Assembly (NCBI RefSeq): GCF_000143415.4
Contig: NW_003314268.1
Span: 3,616,378-3,680,377 of the forward strand
Source of the DNA: Selaginella moellendorffii
Taxonomy: Eukaryota; Streptophyta; Lycopodiopsida; Selaginellales; Selaginellaceae
Direction: 5' to 3'
DNA: 64,000 nt
Shown here: one piece after another, positions 22,230 to 33,797 of the stretch
Numbering within the stretch: position 1 is the stretch's first letter
Layout of the letters: each line of letters opens with the position of its first letter
Position numbers and translations under genes: made by a program
The notes under the pieces: model-generated
What the model was told of the DNA's origin: nothing
The model's database searches: none
The model's input: the letters and a program-made list of their open reading frames with translations, nothing else

Positions 22230-24296
22230 ATGAATGTGGCCGAGGTAATCAAATCTTGCCCCAATCTCTCCCAAGCCAAAGAGATTCACGATTCCATCCC
22301 ATGCCCACCTTCCATCCCGATCGCCGAGCTCCTCATCCAAATGTATGGCAGGCTTGGCAATGTCGCCATGGCGGCACAGATCTTCGATTCCATGCCGTCC
22401 AAGACCGTCCTCTCCTGGAACTCCATGATCACGGCCTATTCCCAGAACAACGATATTCGCACCGCGAAGAGATTCTTCGACGAAATGCCCGATCGAAGCC
22501 TAGTTTCCTGGACCGCAATGCTCAGTGGCTTCCTCGACCATGGCCGGATCACCGACGGCAAAGAGCTATTCGATCGAATGCCCTGCCGAGACGTATTCAC
22601 CTGGAATGTCCTCTTAAATTCATATGCCCGGTTAGGGCATCTTGATCTTGCAAAGCATCTTTTTCTTTCAATGCCAGAGAAAGATGTGATTGCTTGGAAC
22701 TGTTTGATAGCCCTTTTGGCACGAACACATCGTCTTAAAGAGGCCAGTGAGTTATTCCAAAAGATGCCCCATAGGTCAGCTCAATCCTGGAATATTCTCC
22801 TTGCAGCATATGCCCAGGCAGGGCATATGCTTGAGGCCCGGCATTTGTTTGACGAGATCCCACAAAGGGATCTCATTGCATGGACGGCGCTGCTAGCAGC
22901 ATATTCCCAGAACGGGCATCTTAAAGCGTCAATGGAGATTTTCCACGCGATGCCAATGAGGAATCTCGTGTCCTGGAACGCCTTTCTCTCGGCTTTCTCA
23001 CAAGTCGGAGATGTTGAGAGCTCCAAACGAGTGTTCTTTGCAATGCCCGAGTGGAATGTGGTGTCGTGGACGTCGATGTGCCAGGTTTACATCCACTCGG
23101 AGAATCTCGATCGAGCGAGGAAGTTCTTCTTTGAGACGATGCCGGTGAAGAACAGAGTCTCGTGGAACCTGATGCTCACTGCGTATGCCGAGAGGGCGGA
23201 TGTCGTCCAAGCGAAGATGGTGTTCGATTCCATGCCAGAGCACGACCTCGTCTCCCTCTCCGCGATGCTGGCTGCTCTGATTCAGGCTGGAAACCTGGAC
23301 CACGCAAAAATATTCTTCAAAACGCTGCCAGCAAGAGGAATCGTCGCGTGCAACTCCATGCTTGCTGCATATATCCAAAGCGGTCATCTGGAAGAAGCGA
23401 AGGAGCTCTTCTTCCGTGGAATGCTCGAGAGGAGCTTGGTTTCCTGGACGACACTTCTCTCCGGCTTTGCAGACAAAGCGAATGGAAGTCTTGATCGAGC
23501 GAAGGTTTTGTTTGATGAGATGCCCGACCGGGACTTAGTCGCGTTGACTACCATGCTCGCGGCTTACGCATCTCGCAGCCACCTTGAAGAAGCCAAATCC
23601 ATCTTTGATGCTTTGCCAAAGCATGATCTCGTCGCATGGAACGCCATGCTCGCGGCTTACTCCCGAAACGATTGCCTCGACGAAGCGGCCAACTTCTTCC
23701 ATGAAATGCCCGAACGCGATCTTGTCTCTTGGAATTCTATCTTGGAGGCTTACGCGGCGGCTGGTCACGACCGTCTTGCAATGAAAACGTTTGAGACAAT
23801 GCCGGGGAAAGATCTCTTTTCTTGGAGCACCATTCTAGCAATGCACGTCCGGAGCTTGGAACTTGAACTCGTGGCCGAGCTCTACACTTCCCTGAAGATC
23901 GAAGGAATCACTCCGGACGAGATCGCTTTTGTGTGTCTCATCTTTAGTTGCAGCCACGCTGGAGATTTGGACAGAGGTGTGCACCACTTTAAGTCGATTG
24001 CCTTGGATCATGGCGTGGAGCCGAGCAAGCGAGAGTATGGCTGCTTGCTTGATCTTCTTGCCCGAGCTGGGCATTTGCGGGATGCTTTCGATCTCGTCGC
24101 CAACATGCCGTTTGAGCCGGATGTGGAGGATTGGAAGAGTTTCCTTGCATCTTGCAAGAGTCTCGATGATCTCAAAACAGCGTCCACTGCATCCAAATCA
24201 TCGCTGGAGCTGGACTCACGCAGCTCTGTGCCTTATGTGTTGTTGACAAACCTTTGCACTCCAACTTCCGAGCAAAACGTTGGTTTCAGAATGTAA
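22230..24296 (+). CDS. Long PPR protein of short repeats ending in E1; module 1
   Basis: Single exon, 688 residues beginning MNVAEVIKSCPNLSQAKEIH. The body is a run of about 31-residue S-type repeats (for example FDEMPDRSLVSWTAMLSGF and FDALPKHDLVAWNAMLAAYS). It ends with P2-L2-S2 (EGITPDEIAFVCLIFSCSHAG...YGCLLDLLARAGHLRDA) and E1 (MPFEPDVEDWKSFLASC...SVPYVLLTNLC). DYW is absent. The upstream in-frame GTG codon at 22167 is not a credible start. The sequence is closely related to the PPR fragment at about 41,800. Confidence 0.87.
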   Translation: MNVAEVIKSCPNLSQAKEIHDSIPCPPSIPIAELLIQMYGRLGNVAMAAQIFDSMPSKTVLSWNSMITAYSQNNDIRTAKRFFDEMPDRSLVSWTAMLSGFLDHGRITDGKELFDRMPCRDVFTWNVLLNSYARLGHLDLAKHLFLSMPEKDVIAWNCLIALLARTHRLKEASELFQKMPHRSAQSWNILLAAYAQAGHMLEARHLFDEIPQRDLIAWTALLAAYSQNGHLKASMEIFHAMPMRNLVSWNAFLSAFSQVGDVESSKRVFFAMPEWNVVSWTSMCQVYIHSENLDRARKFFFETMPVKNRVSWNLMLTAYAERADVVQAKMVFDSMPEHDLVSLSAMLAALIQAGNLDHAKIFFKTLPARGIVACNSMLAAYIQSGHLEEAKELFFRGMLERSLVSWTTLLSGFADKANGSLDRAKVLFDEMPDRDLVALTTMLAAYASRSHLEEAKSIFDALPKHDLVAWNAMLAAYSRNDCLDEAANFFHEMPERDLVSWNSILEAYAAAGHDRLAMKTFETMPGKDLFSWSTILAMHVRSLELELVAELYTSLKIEGITPDEIAFVCLIFSCSHAGDLDRGVHHFKSIALDHGVEPSKREYGCLLDLLARAGHLRDAFDLVANMPFEPDVEDWKSFLASCKSLDDLKTASTASKSSLELDSRSSVPYVLLTNLCTPTSEQNVGFRM

Positions 24297-25225
24297 GGCT
24301 TGTGTCATTGTTGTTTTCGAGTTTTACTTTTATAACTTATGGGATTTTAAAAGTAAATTGCATTTCTAATTCCTTTTACTTCTTATGTAATTCATTTTCA
24401 TCTAGATGTTGTGCTAAAACAATTTTTTAATTTGTATGGTATAAATAATTTATTCTGTCAAACTTCTAAAACTAAAAAATTCTTATTATCAAAATTGTTA
24501 CTAAATATTTTAAAATGTTGTTAACATGCACTATGTTGATGACATTTTAAAGGCATTTGTTTTTAATGTCAAGCATAACATTTATGTTCAATATAACTGC
24601 TAAAATTTTATTGTAAAGCTTAATGAAGAAGAATAATTTTTTTAGTTCTACCTCCTTTGCATCTTCCTACATAAATCAATTATTAAATTTTAATAAGTTT
24701 CAAAATATTTTTACTATCAAATCAATGTAAGTTTTTATTGGTGCATAATTAATTACAGTATCTAGTGTTTTAAATTAAAATAAATTTTTAGTTCAAAAAT
24801 AATTTTTATTTTTTAATTTATAAATTACTCATAAAATAATCAATGGTTAAAACTTTGGTGTTTTGATCCTAATTAATTTACATAGCATCACAATATAATT
24901 TACAACTAAAAGAAAAAAAAATTAAATAAACTCTCACTCAGTTTGGTTACCTAGTGACGAGGATGATATTATGGTTACAATGATTAATTTGAAATAAAAA
25001 ACTAATTATTACAATCTCGATTGATTTAATTAAAAAAACTAGGAAATAATTTATCCTCCACTCTAACTTTATAAAAACAGTTTAACTACCTTTAATTTCA
25101 AAAATTTATACATTAAATTTTACTAACTTTTGTGATTTTTTCATTACATATATATGCCCTAAGTTATTAAGTATTTTCATTCTATTGTTTAATCTTTTTT
25201 ATTTTTATATTAAATAAATTAATAT
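24297..25225. other. AT-rich intergenic DNA
   Basis: About 930 bp of strongly AT-rich sequence with no coding feature I can support. The composition break from the GC-richer PPR gene is abrupt at about 24,300. It may be decayed repeat DNA. Confidence 0.6.
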
Positions 25226-25399
25226 TGTGAGTGCATGGAATATGGAAAGGGAATACAGAAATGTGCATATCAATTAACCCAAAAACCCTAGCTTATATAC
25301 AGGAGCGAGTGGTCCGGATTGAAACCAATCCGACGGCTACCAAAATCCACTACGCTAATATTAGTATATGGCATCGTAGCCGTACACTTGGCCCTCACA
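25226..25399 (-). repeat. 3' LTR of element 1
   Basis: 174 bp starting tgtgagtgcatgg and ending ggccctcaca on the plus strand. It is 168/174 identical to the copy at 30112-30285. Confidence 0.95.
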
Positions 25400-25431
25400 T
25401 CATCCCCTCCTCTCGGAATAATGGAAGGCCG

Positions 25432-28400
25432 TTAGGGTTCTCTTGTAGATAGGCCGGGATCTGGAGGAACGTCAGGAGGAGGCATCGGCGGATCTGTAGA
25501 CGGTATTAACTGCTCCTGATCCCTTTGTATGAAGCGTTTTAACCGCTGCACATGCACAATCTCCGGAGGATCGGTTTGCTGAACGTCATGCCGAACCTCA
25601 TAAACTTGCAGTCCAACTTGCCGCAACACTCGATACGGTCCTTTCCACTGCGCAAGGAGCCCCTTAGATAAACCACGTACCGTAAGATGGGGAAAACGAA
25701 CTAACACCAAATCATTCACTTTGTACTCCACAGGTGGACGATGATGGGAGTTGTAGCGCCGTTGTTGTCCCACTTGTACGCGGCCTAAGTGTTCGGCAGA
25801 CTCTGCTCGGACAAGTGGAAGAATGCTTGTCAAATACTAATCCCATGACCTAGCATCAGGAGCTCGTGGCAATCGCGAAGGTAAACCCAACTCTGTTGGT
25901 AATATTGGATCATGACCATATAGAAGTTTATATGGTGAAGCACCAATAGAACTTTGCACCCCTGTGACATAGGCATATCGAAGAGACGGCAAATAACCAT
26001 CCCAATCCGAATGCTGGAAGTTCACATACTTCGAAATCATCCCTTTGAATGTCCGAACGAGCCGTTCCACCAGACCGTCTGATTGTGGATGATAAGCACT
26101 CGTAAAAGTGTGGCGTATCCCCAACCGAGATGTCAAAACATGAAATACCTCAGCCATAAATGTAGGACCAGTATCCGAAAGAATCCGCTCTGGACAGGAA
26201 TGCTGGAACACCACTCGATTGAGGAGGAAGTATCCAACAGCAGTTGCAGAGGCGCTAGCAAGTTCACCAACTTTCACCCAACGAGTCAAGTAGTCAGAAG
26301 CAATAATAACATACTCATTGCCAGCAGTCGATCGTGGAAAAGGTCCCATAAGATCAAACGCCACAAACTCAAACGGACGGGAAACTGCAATTGACTCCAA
26401 CCGTCCTTCCGCAGCACAAGGGGGAGTATTACGAGCTTGGCACCAAACGCAGCTACGCACATACCGGATAATATCACGTTGCATCTCCGGCCAATAGAAA
26501 GACCTGCGCAGCTTCTCGGTGACACGACGGTGTCCCATATGCCCACCTAGAACAGGAGAATCATGGTAGGCATGGAGAAACCACGGAATAAACACCGAAG
26601 GTACCACCAGTCGTAAATGATCATCAAGATCCGTCCCCACAAAATAAAGAAGGCCATCTTCAAGGCGATATTGAGAATGTAAATGCCGGAAAAGCAAGTC
26701 ATCAGCAAGTGATGCAGGATTCTCAAACCCATCTCGAAGCCTTCGAATCCACGGCTCAATCTTTTGAGCCTCGCGAACCTCCTCAAGAGAAGGCAGATCT
26801 TGCTCTGCACCCTGTGGACACTGAACGTCAAGGACAGCAACCGCCGACGGCACAGAATCCTCATCTAGAAAATCCACAGATGCTGGAACAACAGGTTCGT
26901 CAGAATGATGAGAAGTGAGTGGAGAAGGAAGAGGAGCTCGAGAAAGGGCATCAGCATCAGCCATAGAACTCCCTGGGCGATGAACAACATCGAAATCATA
27001 TATCTGAAGCTTCAAAGCCCATCGAGCCGTACGACCAACCAGGTTCTTCCGCTTCAATAATGAAGTAACAGCAGCATGGTCACCTTCAAGTAACGTCCGA
27101 GAACCATGTAGATATGCATGAAGTTTCTCAAAACCCCAGACTGCTGCTAAACACTCCTTCTCCGTCGTGGAGTAGTTCATCTCCGCTGGTTGTAATGTAC
27201 GGCTTATGTATGCAATGGGATGGCGCTGACCAGGCACACTCGAGCTCTCTTGCATCAACACACCTCCAAGACCAATGTCAGAAGCATCCACGCACAAAAT
27301 AAAAGGTCGAGTGTAGTCAGGATATGCCAAAACCGGAGGAGTCGTCAATAGCTCCTTGAGATCCACGAACGCCCGCTCACAATCCGGAGACCAGATGAAA
27401 GATGACGTTGATGACTTCAGCAACGTTCGCAATGGTGTAGTGCGATCGGAAAGATGATCCACAAAACGACCAAAATACTACACCTTACCCAAAAAGCGCT
27501 GCACATCATTCACACACTTCGGAGTAGGGAACTTTAGAACAGCCACAAGTTTGTCAGGATCAACTTGCAAACCCTCACAAGAAATACGGTACCCAAGATA
27601 AGTTGTGTCCTTGGACCCAAACACGCACTTCGACCGCTTCAGCTTTAAACCAACGTCGCGTAGCCGATCCAACACTTTACAAACATCACGAACGTGCTCC
27701 TCCCACGTCCCCTCCGAGTGGATCAAAACATCATCAATGAGGTCAGCAATCACCTCCAGCATATCGCAAAGAACCTCGTCCATCATCCGCTGGAAAGTTG
27801 CTGGAGCATTGTTCAAACCAAACGGCATCACCAAGAAGTCGTACAAACCAAATGGTGTACGAAAAGCAGTCTTAGGAATATCTTCTTCGGCCATCGGTAC
27901 TTGCCAATACCAAGAAGCAAGATCTAGCTTGGTGAACCAACGACTCCGTCCCAGACGATCCAAGAGATCAGCAGTGTGAGGAAGAGGATACATATCTGGG
28001 ATCGTCACTTCATTTAACGGACGATAGTCGATGCAGAAACGAATACTCCCATCAAGCTTCGTCACAAGATGAGGTTCACATGCCCAAGGACTCCGTGACT
28101 TCCGAATAACACCCTTTTCCAGCATTTCCTTGACGTTTGCTCGTAAAATTTTGATCTCCTTAGGTGACCGACGACGAACAGGAACCTTGATTGGACGAGC
28201 ATCCCCGGTTGGAATTGGATGACGTGTGGCAATCTTGGCCCCAGACGATAGGTCAAATTCAAAGAGATCAGAATACTCCTTCATGAGCCGGTCAACTGCT
28301 ACAACACAAAGATCGTCGTAGGGATCGGAAAAGGGAAAAACAGAACAAGATGAAAACACAGAAGGAAAGAGTGGGGAAACAAAAGTAATGGAAGCAGAGG

Positions 28401-29031
28401 TAGAAGTAGAGGGACGAAGAGGTATGGAAGTGAGAGGAATGGATGAAACATAAGGAAGTATGAGACAAGGGGGAGAAGCCTCAAAGTCACACTTGGCATG
28501 ATTGCGCTGTAACCAATCCATACCAAGAATGAGGTCAAAAGCTTGACTCGGCACCACCCGCAACGACTGCAACTCAAGTTCGAGATCGCCCACACGCACA
28601 ACCAGGTCCACCTCATCCCGTGCACATGCATGTGTACGGCCGTTGCCATAAAGAATGAAAACTGGTTCTGCCGCACGACGCAAGTGTAGACGACAACGTG
28701 TGGCAACAGGTCGAGCAATAGAAGATAAACTCGAACCTGTATCAACCAACACGGAGAGAATAATAGGAGACTTCTTGTTATAAAAACGAGCTTGGAAAGT
28801 AAACACTGGATGAACTAGTGCCGAGTGAACCCCTTGATGATACTCCCAAAAGAAAGATGGAGGGGTCACTGATTTATTTGCGCAAGGTCCCTCCGTTACT
28901 CGCGCGACTCCTCGTTTCCCAGATGCATCTCGGTGTCCAGACCTTCCACTGCAGCAACACCTAGGGGACGTTGCTGATGCCAAGGTCTCCACCCAGGAAA
29001 TGGAGGTCGCCAATCCAGAAAACAACAGCAA
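25432..29031 (-). pseudogene. pol of element 1: PR-RT-RH-INT, broken by two in-frame TAG codons
   Basis: One continuous frame from the gag overlap to a TAA at 25432, interrupted by TAG at 27478-27480 (just after FLGKV, before YFGRFV) and TAG at about 25837 (after RSWD, before YLTSILP). Visible domains: aspartic protease VLVDTGSSLSS; reverse transcriptase IDYRPLNEVTIPDMYPLP and FGLNNAPATFQRMMDEVL; a catalytic loop reading LIDD instead of the usual Y/F-x-DD; RNase H FILCVDASDIGLGGVLMQE; integrase zinc finger H...H...CVWCQARNTPPC and core with FDLMGPFPRSTAGNEYVI; a GPYRVL (GPY/F) module. No chromodomain is seen. pol is in a different frame from gag and overlaps it by about 135 nt, implying frameshifting in the ancestor. 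Confidence 0.9.
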
Positions 29032-29828
29032 CGCCGATAAGTATGACCAACTTCATCACACGCCCAGCAGCGAACATCACGGCCACGACCACGTCCTCGC
29101 GCTTGTCCTTGGACTCGAGCAGCAGCAGCATCAACCTCCATTGGAACAGGACCATCACCCATAGGAAGTGGAGCGGAAGGACGTGCAGCGAGAAGTGGAA
29201 GAGGCGACGTCTCATAACGTTGTGCCAAGCGAAGAGCATCGTCAAGGGTGGCAGGAGCAAGTGCATGCACAAGTCCGACAAGATCTTGACGAAGTGCTGG
29301 CCACAACATTCCTAGCTTGATCCGCTCCGACATATTTGGCTCCGCACGAAACAAAAGACTTCGGAAACGAACGCCAAATTGCATCACCGACTCCGATGGC
29401 CCTTGGCGAAGACGATGCAATTGTTGGAAAGCATCATCACAATCATCGGCATGTCCGAAGGCGCGTTTGAAGACGTCCGGGAGAACACTCCAATCCCCAC
29501 GAGTAGCTGCGCTTAAACCATTGTACCACTGCAACGCCATCCCTTGGAGACACGTGGGAAACTCACGCAATCGTCGAGCATCATCCCAAGAATGATATGT
29601 GGCAATCACCGTAAAGTGATCGAACCAATGGTACACATCATCCCCAGGATTCCCGCGAAAGAACTTTGGTCGAACGTGAGGATTGGCACCAAGAGCAGGA
29701 GGAGTTGTACCACGTGCCGTGAACGCCGCCATCAACTGAGTTTGGTTGTTCAATTGCAAGCGCATAGCATCAAGCAATTGAACCAACTACTGCTCTAGAG
29801 TCAAAGGAGGAGATTGCGGATCGGCCAT
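28896..29828 (-). pseudogene. gag of element 1 with TAG at codon 14
   Basis: The capsid-type polyprotein starts at the ATG at 29828 (MADPQSPPLTLEQ) and meets a TAG at 29787-29789. It then reads openly for 297 codons: capsid residues such as KFFRGNPGDDVYHWFDHFTV and FQQLHRLRQGPSESVMQFG, and one CCHC zinc knuckle (CWACDEVGHTYRRC). The stop sits where the related old copy reads a Gln codon, so it is probably a CAG-to-TAG mutation. Confidence 0.88.
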
Positions 29829-29962
29829 GAAGATGAACGAAAAAGAAAGAGCAAAAGAAGAGAAATGACAAAAAAGCTGGAAAGAAATGGTAGATCTAGA
29901 CAATGCAAAAAGCTAAATCGAAACCAAAATCCTAAAAGGAAAGAACAAAAGAAAGGAAATGG

Positions 29963-30060
29963 AAAAAGCTAAATCTAGACGATGCAAAAGCTAGATCTAA
30001 ACCGAAATCCCAAAAAGCTAAATCTAGACGATGCAAAAGCTAGATCTAAACCGAAATCCC
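29963..30060. repeat. 49-bp direct tandem repeat in the element-1 leader
   Basis: Copies at 29963-30011 and 30012-30060 both run aaaaagctaaatctagacga ... gatctaaaccgaaatccc and are essentially identical. A partial third copy occurs near 29,907. Confidence 0.9.
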
Positions 30061-30111
30061 AAATCCAAACACTCCCCAGGGACAATCAAAGGTGCCCCTC
30101 ATCTCCACCAA

Positions 30112-30285
30112 TGTGAGTGCATGGAATATGGAAAGGGAATATAAAAATGTGCATATCAATTAACCCAAAAACCCTAGTTTATATACAGGAGCGAGTGGTC
30201 CGGATTGAAACCAATCCGACGGCTACCAAAATCCACTATACTAATATTAGTATACGGCATCGTAGCCGTACACTTGGCCCTCACA
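30112..30285 (-). repeat. 5' LTR of element 1
   Basis: 174 bp with the same TG...CA termini as the copy at 25226-25399. It is adjacent to the primer-binding-site candidate and the gag leader. Confidence 0.95.
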
Positions 30286-31342
30286 ATATTAAATATAATT
30301 TACTAAAAAATAGATATAAAAATTTTAAACATTTGTATAAAACAAGAGGAAGGAAATTCTATTTTAATTATTATGCCTTAGTCTAAATCTTTTAAAATAG
30401 AAAATAAAATTAATTTAAATACATAAATATTTATGAAGCTCAAGTATACAACTATAATATTATATACTAATATTTACATAATAAGGTTTTGATAACTATT
30501 ACATTGGTTTCAATTAAACTATTTAGTTTTATATATAAACTAGGGTTTTTGGGCTAATTGATATATATATTCCTATTCCCTTTCCATATTCTATACTAGT
30601 GGAAGTGAGGGCCAATTTTGATTATCTTTGAAGAGTGCTTTAATTTGGGTTGTTTTTTCTCCGTTTCATTCATCTTCATGACAAATCAACAACCTCTTCC
30701 TTTTTTGACTCTAGAATAGCAATTAATGCATTTGCTTGATGTTATGTGGTTGCAAGTGAACAAACTTAGCTAATAGCAGCATTCATAACACATGGTACAA
30801 TTCTTCCTCCTCTTACTGCCAATCCTTGCAATCCGACTAAAATTCTTCTATAGGAATTTTGGAGATGATATGTACCATTGATTCAATCACTATACAATGA
30901 CTGTCATTTATCATTCTTGAGATAATACTCAATGTTTTTGTGGATTTTTGTACCTCTAAGGGATGGTGTTGTAGTGGTCCAATGGTTTATGTGTAACTAT
31001 TCGTGTGGATTATAGCATTTTCCTGGACGTCTTCAAGCTTGTATTTGAACATGCTAATAATTGAAATGATGCCTTTTAATAATTGCATCATCTTCATCAA
31101 AGACCATCTAAGTTAATAATGGAATTTGGCATTCATTTTTGGAGCTTTTTACTTTATGTAGAGTTAAATATATCAGAGCGATCAAGTTGGGAGTGTTGTG
31201 GTTAGCACTTTGTCAAGATCTTGTAGGATTTATATATCCAATTGCTCCAACCCCCCTTAAGAATGTTTTTCAATTCGTGCAATATTATAAGACATTACAT
31301 TTTCCACTTCTTGCTAAATGTTATTTAGCTCCACTTCCTATG

Positions 31343-32754
31343 TGTAAACAACTAAATTTTCCATTCTACTTTAATCACTTAACCACACTTCTGACCACTT
31401 GGAAGAGTCTCACTCATAACTTCCATAAGTCGTATTCCAGACTTAAGGACTTATTAGCCCTCAAAATGGCATTCATGCCACTCAACCATTGCACTTAATC
31501 CAAGTGCTCCATTTGTCCGATCCCATAACCGACACCCAAAGGTACCACCAACATATCAGCCCATTACGCTAAGGCCATACCCATCTTTCACACACCATTG
31601 ATCTAACACCACCTATATCACAGTCATATCTCTCAAAGACTGGGCCATCCATCCACAAGTGATCATCCCATATCCCTCCTTAGCATCTTTAGGATGCTTA
31701 CAAACATAGTGAACAACCTCCCTAATATCCCTTTTTTCAGTCTCTATCAAGTCTTTCTTGTCTATAGCCGTGTTCACCAACATTGCCACTGGGTCAAGGC
31801 CCATAGGCTCGACCACTAAGTCCTATTGCCCTTTAGGACTTCCTCACCATGTGACTGTGTCTTTAGTTACTACACTAGAGGACTATTTCTTTTTCTTTCC
31901 ACAATTTAGGACTTTAGGACAACATTTTGGAATATCGTGACTCTACATAAGCCTCATGGGTACTCTCCCCACCTTCCGTCTTTGGGTGCTCTAGCTATGG
32001 GCTTAGAGCGAGGTTCCATTGAGCCATGCCAGGTATCTAAATAGGTAGTGCCACCCACGCTTAGACTAGGAGTATCGACTGGGGGAACTAGAGTCGGCTC
32101 TTGAACACTTCACCAAGTTAATTTATTTGTCCATCCGTATGCACTCTAGCTTTGGACTCCTTAGTGAATATATTATCACCCAACACCTAAACATAGCCTT
32201 CCTGGGTCATATTGGCCTTTCCTGGCCAAATTGGCTCCACTTGGGTTTAACCCCCACACTCTCCCTACTATACTTTTGGAACCCCTTGCAGCCCCCTCCC
32301 CCCACCCCCACCCCCCTCCCCTTGGGGGCAATCGCTTTCGGCTTTCACCCAACAGACTATATTAGTATTCAGACTCAGACTTGGATTTGGACTTGGTCTT
32401 GGTCTCGGTTTCGAACTCAGTCTCGATCTCTGTCTCGGTTCCATCTCAGACTCCATCTCGAACTCCATCTTGGGTCCATCTCAAATTCCATTTCGGGTCC
32501 ATCTCAGACTCCATCTTAGACACTTCCATGTGTCATGTGTTGGTCCTCTTTTGTCCCTTTTTTAGAAACTCACCTATCGTTCGTTTCGTGCTTGTTCCTC
32601 AAACCCTTCGTTGGGAGTTCCACTCTCGCTCTCGACTTTTCGAGTTAGAGCTTTTTAGTCCAAACATGTTACTCTCGTTTGGCTTCCACTTTGGCCACTA
32701 CCATGTGGCACCCTTTCGGCTCCACTTTTGGGGCTCTGGGATTTATGTCTCACA
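31343..32754. mobile_element. Insertion 1 in element-2 gag: 1.41-kb TG...CA sequence with 5-bp target duplication
   Basis: Element-2 gag stops matching after ...cttcctatg and resumes at ctatgggagatagt. The repeated ctatg (31338-31342 and 32755-32759) is a 5-bp target duplication. The insert begins tgtaaacaac and ends tctcaca, as expected of a solo LTR. It is relatively GC-rich, has a C-rich tract at about 32,285-32,330 and a 12-bp minisatellite. A 68-codon minus ORF (31613-31816) is not recognisable. Confidence 0.75.
32374..32525. repeat. Degenerate 12-bp minisatellite in insertion 1
   Basis: Runs of ctcagactccat / ctcgatctctgt-type units. It is complementary in sense to the array at 32872-33130. 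Confidence 0.8.
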
Positions 32755-32796
32755 CTATGGGAGATAGTTCTGATGGAGGTTGATGCTGCTGTTATG

Positions 32797-33797
32797 TGTA
32801 AGGAACTGACTCCCAGAGGCTAAAGGATCCCCGAAAGCATGACCAAAATGACAAAGAGTTCATCGGATGGGACCGAGTCAAAGATCGAGTCCAAGACCGA
32901 CTCTAAGACCGAGTTCGAGATAAAGTCCGGGATCGAGTCCGAGGCTGAATCGGAGACCAAGTTTGAGACCGAGTTCAAGATAGAGTCCGAGATCCCAAAT
33001 CAGGTCCGAGACCGAGACCGAGGTCGAGTCCAAAGTCGAGTCCGAGATCGGGTCCGAGATTGAGTCCGAGAACGAGTCCGAAGTCGGGTCCAAGATCGAG
33101 TCCAAGATCGAATCTGAGACTAAGTCCAAATACTAATACGGGTTAAGGGGTGAAAGCCCAAAGTGTGCGTCTCCCGGGGGGGGGGCTGCAGGGGGTTCCA
33201 AAAGTATAGTAGGGATATTGAGGTCCAGGAACCAGTCTTGAAAGAACTCTCCAATGGTGCTTCCAAACTAACTTGAGGTTGAGACTGAGGCCAAGGGGCC
33301 TTGGGTGGGAGTGAGCATGGGCTTGGGTGGTGCCGAAGGGGCCACCCAGGGAAGTGCTCAAGAGCAACTCCCACTCCCGAAAGGGAAACCAACTGCAGTG
33401 CTCCCGGCTCATGTGGAGTGGTGCCCCACTTGCCGAAGCAAGTGTTGCACCCAAGGCTTAGGATTTAGAGGGTCCCATGATCAAGTTTTGTTGTACCAAG
33501 GGGTGTAAGGAACTTGGAGGCTTGGTGTGCTTGGCTGCTTGTGCCTGCGGGGAGTGTAGCCGAACCTTAAGTCCAGTCTAACCCAAGGAGGGGGATTGGG
33601 AGGGATTTGGGAATCTGTGGATGGAAGGCTAACTCTCTGTTGCTCGTGTAGTGAGTAGCTGAAACCAAGTAGGACCAAGTAGGAGTTGGTACAATAGGCG
33701 AAAACCTTGGCGAGGGAACTTAGCACAAGCCAAGGCAGTGTTGGTCGGATAGACGAAGTAAACTAGCAAATTGGAAAGGAAAAATTTATGGCTTACA
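32797..33797. mobile_element. Insertion 2 in element-2 gag: 1.0-kb TG...CA sequence, opposite orientation to insertion 1
   Basis: Flanked by ttatg at 32792-32796 and 33798-33802. It begins tgtaaggaac and ends atggcttaca. Its reverse complement resembles insertion 1 at both ends (TGTAA..CA.TAAATTTT start; CTTTCGG...CTCTGGGA...ACA end) and in the interior (ctactatacttttgga with the C/G tract, ggctttcaccc, tattagtatt, minisatellite). It is therefore a second copy of the same repeat family. The remaining 37 bp of gag (32760-32796) separate the two insertions. Confidence 0.72.
32872..33130. repeat. Degenerate 12-bp minisatellite in insertion 2
   Basis: About 20 units of the type gagtccgagatc. Together with the insertion-1 array it forms inverted arms of about 260 and 370 bp around the centre. 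Confidence 0.85.

Larger units (their letters stand above)
25226..30285 (-). mobile_element. Ty3/gypsy-like LTR retrotransposon (element 1), 5.06 kb, inactivated by TAG codons
   Basis: Two 174-bp LTRs with TG...CA ends flank gag and pol on the minus strand in the order protease, reverse transcriptase, RNase H, integrase (Ty3/gypsy order). Target duplication is 4-5 bp (atat/aatat at 25221-25225 and 30285-30289). A polypurine tract (GAGAGGAGGGGATGA on the minus strand) abuts the 3' LTR at 25400. A primer-binding-site candidate next to the 5' LTR reads TGGTGGAGATGAGG; I could not assign its tRNA. The LTRs differ at 6 of 174 positions, all transitions. There are no frameshifts within pol, but three in-frame TAG codons in the whole element. 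Confidence 0.93.

Noticed and set aside
32097-33063. Charged repeat ORFs (S/E/K-rich) in insertions 1 and 2
   Set aside because: They translate the 12-bp minisatellite and have no start context or domain.
32263-33214. A single foldback transposon
   Set aside because: Target duplications and TG...CA ends show two separate insertions with a gag fragment between them.
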